DNA of 64,000 bases. It comes from Lunularia cruciata. Lineage: Eukaryota > Streptophyta > Marchantiopsida > Lunulariales > Lunulariaceae. Under the pieces are notes generated by a model. That model was not told the DNA's origin, ran no database searches, and saw only the letters and a list, made by a program, of their open reading frames with translations. Location of the stretch: positions 39,289,034 to 39,353,033 of the forward strand of contig OX419762.1 of NCBI GenBank assembly GCA_948567375.1. The letters run 5' to 3'. The stretch's first letter is position 1; the number at the start of each line of letters is the position of its first letter. Made by a program: the position numbers and the translations under genes. This document shows positions 11,430 to 21,206 of this stretch, in pieces.

Positions 11430-11855
11430 TGTAAAAGTCTAAGACCAAGGAAAGAAATAGGAGAATGGAAGCTCATATCAAGACACTTGAATGAGGGAAA
11501 ACTCCAAATGCTTAGCATGAGCTTTGGCTTGGTATTTATAGGTAGCATACAAGGCCTTTGAGAAGCTTCTCAAGAAGCTTTTTCAAGCCACTTTCTTAGA
11601 GTGCAAGCCACGTTAACTAGGAAGCTTCTCAAGAAGCTTCCTTCTAGAAGCCGCCTACTTGGCATGCAAGCTAAGCTAGTTGGAAGCTTCTAAAAGCTTC
11701 CTTCTAGAAGCTACTTACTTGAGGTGCAAGCTAAGGTAGCCGGAAAGCTTCCCAAGAAACTTCTTAGATACTTCTAGAATATTCTAGGCTAATTTGTCTT
11801 ATTTACTACTTTGTTAGCCCTACTAACTTTGTCACTAAACTCCATATTGTTAACA
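11430..11855 (-). repeat. 3' LTR of element C2 (family C, copy 2)
   Basis: 426 bp. On the minus strand it starts TGTTAACAATATGG and ends CTTTTACA. The TATA box appears on the plus strand as GTATTTATAG near 11532-11541. Upstream of it on the minus strand lie clustered GAAGCTTC blocks. At 11683-11700 four 5-bp heat-shock-type units occur in register with one mismatch. Confidence 0.9.
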
Positions 11856-11867
11856 TATTCCCCCATC
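11856..11867 (-). promoter_or_regulatory. Polypurine tract of element C2
   Basis: On the minus strand GATGGGGGAATA lies directly before the LTR start. The equivalent tract in the two plus-strand copies lies just left of 409 and 25679. Confidence 0.8.
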
Positions 11868-12225
11868 GCTAGTTGGTGACGTCTTTGTTGCCAGTGAAGC
11901 TTTGAACTCCTTGATGGCCGTTTGTGCATTCTGGAGGTGAGAAAGAGGTTCCAATGTGGCACCTGTGAGCCGGCCTGTCTCTCACTCAAGATGAACCTCT
12001 TGTAGTACTTGTAATACCAAGCTAAATATCACAATACCACACACATGCACAAATGGGTGTTACACACCATGAAAGGGATACACTTTCTAAAGGACCTTAT
12101 ACACCGTATATTATCGACGGCTTTGTTGAATATGGCAATGTGCAAGGACACAATCAACTTTGTATTCCTCATCATCATTGATAGGGATAGGAGGAGGGGG
12201 GGAGTTGGCTTCAAGAGGAAAAGAA
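11868..12225 (-). pseudogene. Chromodomain and integrase tail of element C2
   Basis: Minus-strand pieces correspond to the chromodomain at 1-408 and 25329-25678. They include the MMRNTKLIVSLH frame (shifted relative to the EYEVDCIL reading) and the segment preceding GEYVNNMEF near the polypurine tract. At least one frameshift and a stop interrupt the domain. About 40 bp of chromodomain sequence near 11960-12020 is replaced by unrelated bases. Confidence 0.7.
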
Positions 12226-13500
12226 AGAGGGGCTAGGAACAAAGATTTTCAACTTGGAAACATGAAAGACAAGATGGATATGCATGTGACAAGGCAAGGC
12301 AAGTTGATAAGCAATAGGAGAGACAATTTAGGTGACATCAAAGGGTCCTATCCAATTAGGAGCAAGTTAATGAACTTAGGTATCAAGTGGGAGAGGGAGG
12401 TTACTAGAGGATAGCATGACTTTATCACCGACTTCAAAGGTGAGATCACAACGATGGTGGTCCACATATTGTTTTTGACAATTCTGAGCAACAAGGAGGT
12501 GAGATTTGGTTTGTTGGAGAGATTGGGATATAATGGTCAAGAATGTTGAAGTATGAGGAACTTGAGATAGAGGTAGAGCAAGAAGAGAATTTGGCACAAG
12601 TGGATCTTGGCCAAAATTGAGAAAGAAAGGAGAAAATCCGGTGTTTGCTTGTTTGGAATTGTTTTAGGCAAATTCTGCAACTACAAGACATTCATCCCAA
12701 TTGGTATAGTAGACATTGACAAAGGCACACATCATATCCTCCAATGTACAATTTGCACATTTGGTTTGTCCATCAGTTTGAGGATGATAAGCCGTGGACA
12801 AAGCAAGCTAGGTGTCAAGTATCTAGAAGAGTGCTTGCCAAAACTTCCTAGTGAATTGAGGATCATGGTCAAAGATGAGACACATGGCATCTTATGATGC
12901 TTGAAGACATTGTCAAAGTAGATTTGACAATGTCTTCAAGCATCCATGGTATCACAAGTTGGTGCCAAGTGGATTTGCTTACTAAGCTCATCCACAAACA
13001 CCACAATTGTTGTGTGTCCTTGCTTTGTCTTGGGCAAGGATGTGATGAGATCCAAGCTCACATGCTCCTATCGAGCGGATGGAATGGCGAGTAGTTGAAG
13101 GAGTCCACTCGGCTTTTGGTTGCTAGCCTTGTTACATTGGTAGCCCTCACACAATCAAACAAATTCTCAAACATCTCGTATCATGTTGGGCCACCACTGT
13201 CGGCATTGGAGGATACCCAATGTCTTGTCCACACCCATATGCCCAGCTATTGGTAAATCATGGGCTTCTTGAAGGCACACAAGTTGAAGATCACATTTTG
13301 CTAGAACATCCTATCCTCATGGAATAGAAGGCCTTCCTTGATGGAGAAGGTGTTGTACTCCTTGTTGTATGTTGTAAGGCGACCATGTACCATTTGGAAG
13401 AAGGGATCTTGTTGTAGAGCTAATTGAAACTCATTTTGGACCTTGGATTCAATTGACATTGTCGTAATTTCCGTTGTGATGAGAGGAAGAGACTTCAAAT
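12226..13500 (-). pseudogene. Integrase of element C2
   Basis: On the minus strand the linker after RNase H (LALQQDPFFQMVHGRL ... GLLFHEDRMF) lies at about 13440-13301. It is followed by the zinc-binding and catalytic regions (about 13250-12600) and the C-terminal FEVGDKVMLSSSNLPLPLDT at 12435-12376. The matching plus-strand piece at 17504-18385 confirms the order. Stops and frameshifts occur throughout. A 49-bp hairpin at 12896-12944 lies in the core and replaces the expected sequence. Confidence 0.8.
12896..12944. repeat. Perfect hairpin: 22-bp arms, 5-bp loop
   Basis: GATGCTTGAAGACATTGTCAAA is one arm, from 12896 to 12917; only its exact inverse follows at 12923-12944, with GTAGA as the loop. 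The homologous stretch at about 17850-17884 has only one of the two arms. This indicates a local template switch and not an ancestral palindrome. Confidence 0.9.
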
Positions 13501-14900
13501 CAAGTCATCGTGATAAAGCATCAGGGATAACGTGGAACCAACCTGAGTTGTACTCAAGTTTGATGTCAAACAATTGGAGTTGTTCCTCCCATTGATGATG
13601 TTGACTCTTCATATGTTCCAAGTGTAAGGTCCATAACAATGGTTTGTGATCAGTTTACATTATCACTTGTTTCCCTAAGAGGTAATGAATCCATACCTTA
13701 GTGGCATATACCTTTGCAAGTTGTTCTTGATCTCGAGCGGAGTAATTTCTTTCAAATATATTGAGTTGGAAAGACATAAAGGCAATAGGATGTAGTCCAT
13801 ATGGGAATTATTGTTGCAACACCGTTAAAATTGCAAAGTTAGAAGCATCAAAATCAACCACATATGGTAGTTGAGGATCATACGGTTGAAGAATGGGTCT
13901 TGAAGACACCATATGTTTCAACTTCTGGAATGCTTCTTTGTGCTTGGTGGTCCATTGGAAGCTCAATTCCTTCTCCAAGAGGTCAGTAAATGGTACATGT
14001 AAATGGTACGTGAGCATAATAATGGATGAATCATTGGTAAAAACTGGCCAACCCATTTAATGCCCGTACTTCTATAGCATCCTTTGGAGTAGGCCAATCA
14101 GTAATGGCCTTGATTTTCTACTCTTCCATCTTGATCCCCTCTTATGAGATCTTGCGACCTAAGAAGGTAAATTTCTTTTGCCAAAAGACACACTTTAACT
14201 TCTTGTGGTAAAATTTCCATTTTCATAGTCGTCTTAGGACTTCTCACACGTGATTTACATGTTCTACCTCTATCTTGCTATATATAAAGATATCATCCAA
14301 GAACACCACCACGTATCAATCCAATAGACCATCCAACACCCAATGCATCTGATCCATGAAGACTATTGGAGCATTAGTGAGCCCAAAAGGTAGAACTCTC
14401 CACTCAAAATGCCCATACCTTGTGCAAAAGGCAGTCTTTTGCACATCCTCCCTATCAATGGGATTTGCCAATAGCCGCTATGAAAATCTAGCTTGGAAAA
14501 TTATTATGCTCTACCCAATTGATCAAGCAAGTCATCAATTTGAGGCAAAGGATATGCATTCTTCATTGTTTGCTTATTAAGCCCACAATAATCTATACAA
14601 AAACAAAGTCCTCCATCCTTCTTTGGAACGAATAGTTCCAATGCTGCCCAAGGAGAGGTACTATGTTGTATGAAGTCCTTCTCCAACAACTCTGTAAGTG
14701 TTGTTTGCAACTCCTCCAACTCCTTTGGTGAGAGCCAATAGATTGGCCTACTCATTGGAGTACTCCCTAGCAATAATTCAATCTTGAAGGGCATATCACA
14801 ATCAAAGGGTAATCCTTTCAATAGATCATCCAGAAACACTCTGCAAACTCCTAAACTATTTGATCAACCTAATCAAATAGTTTGATGAGGCTCTTGGCCC
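13500..14900 (-). pseudogene. Reverse transcriptase and RNase H of element C2
   Basis: On the minus strand RT begins near 14839 with [20 protein letters not shown], then [24 protein letters not shown] and [20 protein letters not shown] (14839-14504, 111 open codons). The catalytic box near 14305-14275 reads VVFLDDIFIYS, so both catalytic aspartates are kept. The RT/RNase H junction FQWTTKHKEAFQKLK with YDPQLPYVVDFDASNFAI lies at 14056-13808. Stops and frameshifts between these blocks make it inactive. Confidence 0.9.
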
Positions 14901-14956
14901 TCCTATAATTATCCTTGTGCAATCGGCTTGATCCACACCGCAAAAACATACTTATC

Positions 14957-15131
14957 TTCTTTCAAAGCTTGCTCTATGGTTGCTTCACTAACAAACTTCC
15001 CATCTAGGGACTCACTTCTCTACAAAGCTTGCTCCCAAGTTGCCTTTTTGGCAAACTTCCCATCTTGGGACTCCTCTCCTTTCAAGGTATGCTCTATGGT
15101 TACCTTCCCAACAAACTTCCCATCTTGGGAC
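14957..15131 (-). repeat. Three tandem ~60-bp repeats between protease and RT of C2
   Basis: Three head-to-tail copies of about 58-60 bp share CAAACTTCCCATC and GGGACT blocks. Read on the minus strand they encode a 20-residue repeat of the form SxDGKFxxxxTxEQALKxxE, in frame with the pol reading. One copy carries a stop. Confidence 0.85.
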
Positions 15132-15214
15132 TGACTATTTTTAGGTGTCTTACTCAGAGGTGCCAGATAACCTAATCGAAAATTCCTACCTTGGTGTTGT
15201 ACTTGAATTTGTTG

Positions 15215-15490
15215 TCAGTTCTGATCAAATTGAACTTTATGACGTTCAAGCCAAGGTAGTCCTAAAATGACATCATAGTGTAGAAGTGTCACTACAAACC
15301 TCATGCACTCCAAATACTCCTTCCCAATCTTAAAGGTAATAAGATGCAAGGTACAAAATGCAAAACCTTTTCTACCATCCACCATCATCAATCTACTTCC
15401 AATCATTGGCTTGATAGGAATACCCAATTCCTTTACTACTTGTGTAAACATGCAATTCTTTTAATTTCCAGAATCAACAAAATCCTACAA
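15215..15490 (-). pseudogene. Aspartic protease of element C2
   Basis: The minus-strand frame 15451-15215 encodes TQVVKELGIPI ... YDVILGLPWLERHKVQFD. This is the C-terminal half of a retroviral-type aspartic protease (ILG-x-P-W-L). Just upstream the sequence reads VDSGN, where the catalytic motif DSGA/T is expected, and a stop separates the two parts. Confidence 0.8.
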
Positions 15491-15599
15491 CCCCAATTAG
15501 ACATCATACCTTGCAAGTGAAGCAAACTTGCATAGGTTGAGCCTTCAATCCCATTGGAACTAATCAAGCTCCCAAATAGGCAGCTCAAAATCTCCTATT

Positions 15600-16500
15600 G
15601 GGATTCCTGGTTTCCTTGATCATTTTGTTCCACAAACTCTATTTGGGCAACTTGTCAAGGTTGCACATTCCTAAGTGGACATTCAGCAATGCAATATCCA
15701 ACTTGGCAACAATAAAAAAAACCTCCATTTTGTCGTAATCTTTCTCTATTCGTTGTACCAAGTGATCTTTGTTGAGTAGCATCAATCTCCATTGGTGCCG
15801 GTTCCTCTACCCGTGCATAGTGTATTGATAGGCTTTGTGTAGGTTGAGGTCAAGATCACGTTGTTGCAACCAAGGAATCAAAGTGTTCAGCCAATTGTAT
15901 GGCTTCTTCCACATTTTGTGGTTCTCGCATAGTCACCTCCAATTTGGTTCATGACTTCAATCTTTGCACAAATTGATCTAGAACTTAACCTTCTTGTATA
16001 TCTAGAATTTGCATGACAATGTTTTGAAATTGTGGTGATGTTGCTCCTTATAGAGCCAATCTACTTCAACTCTACCAATTTATCTCATACGGCTTGGGTG
16101 GCATTTATAGTTTGAAATTGGCCAAATATTGTATCCTCAAATTCTGCCCATGTCAAAATTGGTGCAACAATTTGTTTTTCAGCTTGCTCCACTCAGAATC
16201 TCCACCAAAGTTTTGCCACACCATCCAAGTGGCTAGAAGCCAAGAGAATCTGTTTCCGTTCATCTTGAAGATTGGTGGCTTCAAAGTAACGTTTGCAGTC
16301 AAACACAAAATTCTCCACTATACTTGGAAGATTCTTGCCTTCAAATAACTTAGGTTTTGGAAGTCGGATGTGATCTTCTCCGTCTTGAATTGGTACTCTC
16401 TCTATGTGTTCTTATCGTTGTTGGTCTCGGTCATCCAACAATTGAGTAAGGTGCTTGATTTGTTGTTGGATTGCAAGGATAATATCTGGTATTGCCGCCA
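15600..16500 (-). pseudogene. gag of element C2
   Basis: On the minus strand a zinc-knuckle remnant (YCCQVGYCIAECP) lies near 15715-15675. The capsid region extends back to about 16350. The start appears to be near 16501 (MAAIPDIILAIQQQ), a short distance after the leader. The frame is interrupted repeatedly. Gag would form the particle that packages element RNA. Confidence 0.65.
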
Positions 16501-16756
16501 TGACTACTACTCTATCCCACTACTCCTAATTTATCTAAATGATTAACACATAGATGCAACACGTCCACCATTCTCCATAAGTTACAACCGGAAGTATCAA
16601 GGGTTCACAGACAAGGTGATCATATGTAGAAAACCCTATCCAAAGCGTGAGGTAATGAATTGTATGAAACTATGCTTGGGTAATATCTAGACACAAAAAT
16701 CCCAATGGTTTGGTAGAAGTGGATTTAGTGGTCCATAAATTCCATCCATCCCATTC

Positions 16757-16770
16757 TTGCTCTTATACCA
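16757..16770 (-). promoter_or_regulatory. Primer-binding site of element C2
   Basis: On the minus strand TGGTATAAGAGCAA follows the 5' LTR after one base. It matches the initiator tRNA-Met type site with one change (TGGTATCAGAGC). Confidence 0.85.
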
Positions 16771-16771
16771 A

Positions 16772-17196
16772 TGTAAAAGTCCAAGACCGAGGAGAAAAAT
16801 ATGAGAATGGAAGCTCACATTGTGACACTTGAATGAGCAAAAACTCCGAATGCCTAGCATGAGCTTTGGCTTGGTATTTATAGGTAACATACAAGGTCCT
16901 TGAGAAGCTTCTCAAGAAGCTTCCTTGAGCCACTTTCTTAGAGTGCAAGCCAAGTTAACTAGGAAGCTTCTCAAGAAGCTTCCTTCTAGAAGTCGTCTGC
17001 TTGGCGTGCAAGCTAAGCTAGTTGGCAGCTTCTAGAAGCTTCCTTCTAGAAGCTACTTACTTGAGGTGCAAGCTAAGCTAGCCGAGAAGCCTCCAAAGAA
17101 GCTTCCTAGATACTTCTAGAATATTCTAGGCTAATTTGTCTTATTTGCTACTTCATTAGCCCTACTAACTTTATTGCTAAACTCCATATTGTTAAA
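16772..17196 (-). repeat. 5' LTR of element C2 (family C, copy 3)
   Basis: About 425 bp, homologous to 11430-11855. A TATA box (plus strand GTATTTATAG) lies at about 16873-16882. At 17030-17042 the sequence has a perfect TTCnnGAAnnTTC arrangement, which is three contiguous heat-shock-type units. Further GAAGCTTC and TTCTAGAAG blocks lie at about 16905-17110. As a 5' LTR it would hold the active promoter. Confidence 0.9.
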
Positions 17197-17205
17197 GAAG
17201 AGGTT

Positions 17206-17503
17206 TGTAATACCCATAGTTAGATATATTATCTAGAGGTGAAAATTGGCTTGATAGCATCTAGAGAATGTTAAGTATGATGGGCTAGGTAGATCAGATA
17301 GAGGTGTCATTGAAAGGGTACTTCTACTAATAGAGAAAGAGTTAAAAATAGTATGAAAAATTTAGAGCCAATTTTAGAGGCCTAAACAAATGAATTAGGC
17401 CTCAAAATATATCGGGTCTACCACTATGGGAAGAAAGGGTTGGCCTTACCTCCTCCTTTTTTGTCTCATTGAGGGCTTTCCAATGGTACCTTACCCCTGT
17501 AAT
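17206..17503 (+). repeat. Truncated 3' LTR-A of element E
   Basis: TGTAATACCCATAG starts right after the right end of C2. The match to the 5' LTR-A of E runs for about 298 bp (to CCTTACCCCTGTAAT). It then switches abruptly to C1 integrase sequence. The missing half and the absent target duplication point to a deletion. Confidence 0.75.
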
Positions 17504-18385
17504 GTACCTTAAAGAAGCATATGACTTACCAATTGTTGGTCACATGGGTATAGACAAGACCTTGGGTACCCTCCAATGCCAATGATGGTGGCCCAACATG
17601 ACACAAGATGTTTGATAGTTTGTCAATCTTGTGAGAGCTTCCAATGCAACAAGGCCAACAACCAAAAACCAAGTAGACTCCTTCAACCACTACCCATTCC
17701 ATCTACTTGATGCAAACACATGAGCTTAGATCTCATCACACCTTGCCAAGACAAAGCAAGATTGCATAGCAATCATGGTGTTTGTGGATAAACTTAGTAA
17801 GCAAATTCATTTGGCACCAACCTTTGATATCGTGGATGCTCTAACATTGGCATAAATCTACTTTGACAATATCTTCAAGCATCATGGGATGTCTTGCATA
17901 CTCATCTCCAACCGTAATCCTCAATTCACCAAAAAATTTTGGCAAGTACTCTTCTAAATACTCTGCACCAAGCTTGTTTTGTCCACAACCTATCATCCTC
18001 AAACTAATAAACAAACCAAACAAGCAAATTGCACCTTGGAAGATATGCTTTGTGCCTTTTTCAATGTTCATCATACTAATTAAGACAAGTGTCTTGTAGT
18101 TTGTTGAGTTTGCTTACAATAATTCCAAACAAGCAAGCTCCAAATTCTCTCCTTTTTTCCTTAATTTTAGCCAAGATCCACTTCTTCTAAATTCCCTTCT
18201 TGTTCCGCTTCCATCTCATATCTCTCATACTTCCACCTTCTTGACCACCATATCCCAATCCTTACAACAAGCTAAATCTCATCTCTTTGTTGCTCAAAAT
18301 TATCAGAAACATTACATGGACCAACATCATCATGATCTCACTTTTCAATTTGGTGATAAGGTCATGTTTTCTTCTAGTAACCTAC
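17504..18385 (+). pseudogene. Integrase of element C1 (second piece)
   Basis: The sequence reads LKEAYDLPIVGHMGIDKTL (zinc region, about 17510-17570) and FVDKLSKQIHLAPTFD (about 17780-17830). Next are IYFDNIFKHHGM and the core to about 17960, LSTTYHPQTNKQT near 17975-18015, and FQFGD..VMFSSS to 18380. It continues the element left at 3245. The target loop reads ILISNRNPQFT, where the family has a DRD-type motif. Stops interrupt it repeatedly. It breaks off at 18385 inside the SSSNL region and resumes at 19139. Confidence 0.85.
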
Positions 18386-19138
18386 TATAATATCAAAAAT
18401 TAGACATATCATCTAGAGGTGAAAATTGGCTTGGTAACATCTGGAAGGATATTATATATGATGGACTAAGTAGATCAGATAGAGGTATCACCAAAAGAGT
18501 ACTTCTACTAAGAGTGCAAGAGTAGAAAATAGCCTAAATTTGTAATACCAAAAGCTAGATATATTATCTAGAGGTGAAAATTTACTTGGTAACATTTGGA
18601 ATGATGTTATGTGTGATGGGCTAGGCAGACCAGATAGAAGTGACACCAAAAGAGGACTTTTACAAATAGAGCAAGAGGAAAATTCAAAGCCAATTGTGGA
18701 GGCCTAAATGGATGAATTAGGCCTTGAAAATATGAGTCCTCCCTCCTTCCCTCCCTCCTCCCCTCCCCACAAGTAAAGGAAAGGTTGGCTTTTCCTCCTT
18801 CCATGTTTGTCTCATTGAGAGCTTTCCAACGGCACCTTACCCATGTGATTTAGAGATTCCTACATGAAGATTCCCTAAAGATTCACTTTGATCAAAGATG
18901 GTTTGACCAACCATATAGGATAAGAACCAACATGTCACCCATGCATAAAACTATTCTAAGGGTAGAACTCACTGATATGTCACAATCCACATATCTGATC
19001 CAAGGGTGGAGCTTCCTTTGGGTGAGTCCCCTTGGCTATATAATGCAAGGTGCTCCTTTGGGACATTAGAGATTGAGTGCAAAGCCTTATATTTTCTCTT
19101 GTGTTTCTCTTGAGGTCTTCTATCCCCAAAAGATTATA
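18386..19138 (+). repeat. Solo LTR-A (duplicated-U3 subfamily) inside C1 integrase
   Basis: A ~155-bp partial copy of the LTR start (18386-18540) is followed head-to-tail by a full LTR (18541-19138). The same arrangement with the same breakpoint is found at 41149-41891, so this is a subfamily with a tandemly duplicated start. CCTAC (18381-18385) and TCTAC (19139-19143) flank it as a slightly diverged target duplication. A TATA-like box lies near 19037 (CTATATAATG). Confidence 0.8.
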
Positions 19139-19231
19139 TCTACCTATCCCACTTGATACCCAAGTCTATAAACTTGCTCCTATTTGGATAGCTTCATTTG
19201 ATGTCACTCAAATATTTCTCCTATTGCTTAT
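19139..19231 (+). pseudogene. Integrase C-terminal piece of C1 (third piece)
   Basis: It reads IPLDTQVYKLAPIWIASFDVTQ, the continuation of the reading broken at 18385. It stops at CTTAT (19227-19231), the target duplication of the next insertion, and continues at 25329. Confidence 0.85.
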
Positions 19232-19432
19232 TGTAACTTTCTGAGGTTAGGAGACCTTAAGAGAAACATAGAAGAAGAAACACAAAACTTCACACTCAAT
19301 ACACCGATGCCCAAAAGAAGCACCTTGACTTTATTAAATAGCAAAGAGGATTCACTCAAAGGAAGCTCCATCCTTGGATCAAATACATGGATAGGTTGCA
19401 TGTCAATGGATCTACCCTTAGATTAGTTGCAT

Positions 19433-19740
19433 TGTGGTACCCACATTTTTTGGTTTTGGATAGTTTGAAGGGATTTTGGAAGAAGAAGTACATTAGTAAA
19501 GTTGAAGGAGGGCTAAACAGGGAAGAAATAAGAAGAAGCATGTGTTTGAAGCCAAACCCAAAGTCAACCTCGGGTCAAGACCAAAGGGCCCGAGATGGAG
19601 AAGAAAGGAAGACAAAGAAGGGAACTTTGTATCGGGCGGTGTAGTTTGATCCAAAGAACCTGTGACAAACTTCTTTGGAGTCCACCAATCAAGAAAGTAC
19701 GCAAGAAGAAAGTAATGACCTTGGGATCAAGAAGTTCTTG
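19433..19740 (+). repeat. LTR-B start, left copy of element B
   Basis: About 308 bp match 21207-21535 closely (shared GGTTTTGGATAGTTTGAAGG, CAAACCCAAAGTC and AAGAAGTTCTTGATAGTGA). The match ends where RNase H/integrase sequence begins. Confidence 0.8.
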
Positions 19741-21206
19741 ATAGTGACAGGAAACAACCCTTCAAGGAGCTTTGCATTTCCAACACAGACTTCTTATCCA
19801 GGTTAGAACTCAAGACTAGGAATGGAATATTTGATGATTGGTTCCTTGACAAAGAGTTATATCAATTGACAGCAATGTGAAGTACAAGGTATGCAGCAAA
19901 ATATTGTTATTTGTATACTCTCTAGTGTCTTGATGGGCTCGACCTAGAGTAGAGGGCAGTCTTTCTCAGGGAAATGGGGTTGTATCAACTTAAACACAAC
20001 ATTTTATTCAAGATGAGCAAAGACAAAGTACTTTGGTGATGCTTGGAGTCATACAAAGTTGGAGGAGTGATTGAGTCTCTACACTCTGAAGCATCGAGGA
20101 GACACTATGCCCTGAAAAATATTGTAAAGAAGATTCTTTCCTTGGGGTACTCGTGGCCTACAATGTATAAAGACACACATGCCCATATCCAAGGATGTGA
20201 TACTTGTTAGAGACCATGAAAGCCAACGGCTACTTCCCAATGGCCTTTGAGACCAATTTTACCCTTGGTCCCATTTGAGAAATGGGGAATTGATTTTATG
20301 GGACCGATACAACCGATAACCTAAGTCACAAGGAAATGATACATTTTTGTTTCTACTGACTATGCTACCAAGATGGTTGAAGCTAAAGCAACTTGCAGAG
20401 ATGATGCAGACACATTGGCAGAATTTTCTTTCAAATATCATCTCCCGATATGGATGTCCTTTGGAATTGGTCAGTAACAGAGGGACACATTTCTTGAACT
20501 CTGTGATGGAGTTGTTAACAAAGTACTTTCAGATTAAACATCATAAGACTACTTCCTATAACCCAAAAATGAATGGACTAACAGAGAAGGCTAACTGATT
20601 GTTGTGTAAAATTTTGAACAAGGAGATAGTCAATTATGCCTACAATTGGGACACAAAGTTGCCTGTAGCTTTGTGGGCATACAAAACAACTAAAAAGATT
20701 ACAACCCAACAAAATCCCTACTTCTTGACATATGGCTTGCATCCCATACTACTAGTCAAATTTGAAGTACCATCATATTGGATTCTCTGTGAGGAACAAT
20801 TATCGGAGGACAAAAGCCAAGATCTTTGGATCCAACAATTGATGTGGTTAGAAGAGAAAAGGGATGATTCAATGAAAACCACAAAGGAAGTGCAAGAACA
20901 GCGGAAAGTCCGGCACAATAAGAGAATCAAGCCTATGGATGTTCAAGAAGGTGACTTGGTGTTGCTGTATGACAATCACCGAATATTTTTTCCAGGCAAA
21001 CTACATTTGTGGTGGGTGTGGCTCTATCATATTGTGCATATATATATATATACCAATGGCTCTATTCAACTTGCAGACCTGGAAGGCAATCCTTTTGCCA
21101 CTTGATTAAAGGTGGAGAGTTAGAAAATATTGAACCATGGACTCGACTTTGTATAAAGAACCAGTTGTCAGTGTTCACGGAGATGCTCACATTTGAGGGA
21201 GGAGGT
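19741..21206 (+). pseudogene. RNase H and integrase of element B
   Basis: The connection to integrase is at 19760-20215. The core reads WGIDFMGPIQP near 20280-20315, STDYATKMVEAKA near 20352-20390 and ISRYGCPLELVSNRGTHFLN near 20440-20500. The family motif is SDRGTHF, so the second catalytic Asp is Asn here. GLTEKAN with the catalytic Glu is at about 20575-20597. A stop follows, then an open frame of 168 codons (20599-21105) covering the C-terminal half (LWAYKTTKKIT, FEVPSYW, QLADLEGNPFAT). A purine-rich tract (GAGGGAGGAGG) precedes LTR-B at 21207. The length of that open frame is a chance survival. Confidence 0.9.

Larger units (their letters stand above)
11430..17196 (-). mobile_element. 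Element C2: near-complete reverse-strand C-family Ty3/gypsy chromovirus
   Basis: 5.77 kb with two direct LTRs of about 425 bp. Read on the minus strand: 5' LTR (17196-16772), primer-binding site (16770-16757), gag with zinc knuckle (to about 15600), protease, RT, RNase H, integrase, chromodomain (to 11868), polypurine tract (11867-11856) and 3' LTR (11855-11430). All expected domains are present in chromovirus order, but stops and frameshifts occur in every one. The flanks (GGAGG at the left, AGAGG at the right) could be a diverged 5-bp target duplication. It is the best preserved C copy in the window. Confidence 0.85.
3246..17503 (+). mobile_element. Element E: A-family Ty3/gypsy chromovirus, itself interrupted by two later insertions
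   Basis: Order on the plus strand: 5' LTR-A (3246-3838), primer-binding site (3839), gag remnants, protease, RT and RNase H (to 8092), a solo LTR-B insertion (8093-9971), integrase and chromodomain (9972-11417), a polypurine tract (11418-11429), the inserted reverse element C2 (11430-17196), then the first ~298 bp of the 3' LTR-A (17206-17503). Without the insertions it would be about 6.6 kb, normal for a chromovirus. The assignment rests on collinear domain order and on homologous LTR-A starts (TGTAATACC) at both ends. The 3' LTR is cut short and no clean target duplication is visible, so the right boundary suffered a deletion. All reading frames are broken. Confidence 0.75.

Noticed and set aside
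14853-14883. Inverted repeat with 12-bp arms and 7-bp loop
   Set aside because: Short and AT-rich, so expected by chance in this composition; no T-run or conservation in the related copies could be shown.
21035-21052. TATATATATATA run as a promoter
   Set aside because: A microsatellite inside integrase coding remnants, not followed by any gene.
20599-21105. Open frame of 168 codons, the longest in the window
   Set aside because: It is the C-terminal half of element B's integrase (LWAYKTTKK, QLADLEGNPFAT), preceded by a stop and a mutated catalytic residue, so it is not a gene.
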